Positions 33,233 to 33,400 of a DNA stretch of 33,400 bases are shown here, in pieces. This DNA comes from a virus. The DNA lies in the IMG/VR virus record IMGVR_UViG_3300007708_000013, positions 1 through 33,400 of that record; one strand, written 5' to 3'. The notes below the pieces were generated by a model, which saw nothing but the letters and a program-made list of their open reading frames with translations, did not search any database and was not told where the DNA came from. The position numbers and the translations under genes are program-made. The first letter of the stretch is position 1; each line of letters starts with the position of its first letter.

Positions 33233-33400
33233 TTAACAAGGTACACACTCTCCATTTGTTAGTCTTCCACCGCAGGCTACACAGCAGCCAGATGAACATC
33301 CTTGAGTCTCACAATTACAGCCAGCAGGTGGTGTTGCTGGAGGTGTTGCTGGAGGTGTTGCTGGTGGTGTTGCTGGAGGTGTTGCTGGAGGTGTTGCTGG
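33233..33400 (-). CDS. PATP-repeat, Cys-rich protein (C-terminal end only)
   Basis: Fifty-five residues of the C-terminus are in the window; the start lies beyond the right edge. The visible part is about six copies of the tetrad PATP followed by a Cys-rich end: CNCETQGCSSGCCVACGG and CVPC, pattern CxC-x4-C-x3-CC-x2-C-x8-C-x2-C. The two CxxC pairs at the end could bind one zinc ion, or the eight Cys could form disulphides outside the cell. The proline repeat is like linkers in secreted or structural proteins. It has no clear family. It is one of three proline-rich proteins in the region of the hydroxylase-like genes. Confidence 0.7.
   Translation of the reverse strand, partial: PATPPATPPATPPATPPATPPATPPAGCNCETQGCSSGCCVACGGRLTNGECVPC
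33330..33400 (-). repeat. 12-base tandem repeat coding for PATP
   Basis: About six copies of the unit TCCAGCAACACC (minus strand), with one silent change in some, continue to the window edge. It codes in frame for PATP and probably varies in copy number. Confidence 0.9.

Noticed and set aside
1-33400. tRNA, rRNA, insertion sequences, attachment sites
   Set aside because: None was seen while reading; gaps between genes are all shorter than about 120 bases. A covariance search for tRNA was not possible.

Overview
This window is a piece of the structural region of a tailed, siphovirus-like phage (or prophage) genome. Every supported gene lies on the minus strand, so transcription runs from the right edge to the left edge. 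The gene set is HK97-like: portal, prohead protease with a scaffold-like tail, HK97-fold major capsid protein, neck proteins, tail tube, a frameshifted pair of tail assembly chaperones, and a very long tape measure protein that is still open at the left edge. The sequence is AT-rich. The chaperone style, the extended -10 promoters and several apparently leaderless starts fit an actinobacterial host, perhaps an AT-rich aquatic lineage. That host call is inference; nothing in the window proves it.

Layout in the direction of transcription (right to left). (1) 33400-31426: the end of a PATP-repeat, cysteine-rich protein, two small proteins (one a zinc-ribbon type), a first 2-oxoglutarate/Fe(II) dioxygenase and a small fibre-like protein. 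(2) 31396-25474: tail fibre or adhesion proteins, namely an alanine-rich coiled-coil fibre, a short fibre-like protein, a 976-residue fibre and a fibronectin-III protein ending in Phe/Pro repeats. (3) 25401-21081: an operon of tightly packed genes holding five more 2OG-Fe(II) dioxygenases and one protein of a conserved unknown family. (4) 21060-18139: a collagen-like fibre with a C-terminal self-cleaving chaperone (peptidase S74 type) and a LamG-like tail protein. (5) 18057-13681: small unknown protein, portal, protease-scaffold, major capsid. (6) 13580-9580: SAP-like protein, head-tail adaptor, head-closure-like protein, unknown neck protein, tail-terminator-like protein, tail tube. (7) 9471-1: tail assembly chaperones with a -1 slippery site, then the tape measure. 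No terminase, lysis, replication or integration gene is in the window.

The most striking content is a set of six divergent prolyl-4-hydroxylase-like enzymes, each with a complete HxD...H iron triad. They are interleaved with proline-rich structural proteins: collagen GXY repeats, FFAPPG repeats and PATP repeats. The enzymes may hydroxylate the phage's own fibres. A second point is a kinase-like (HipA/PI3K-like) sequence pattern buried inside the tape measure protein. Five extended -10 promoters of the form TGNTAYAAT sit at module boundaries, and three of those junctions also carry a strong hairpin terminator.
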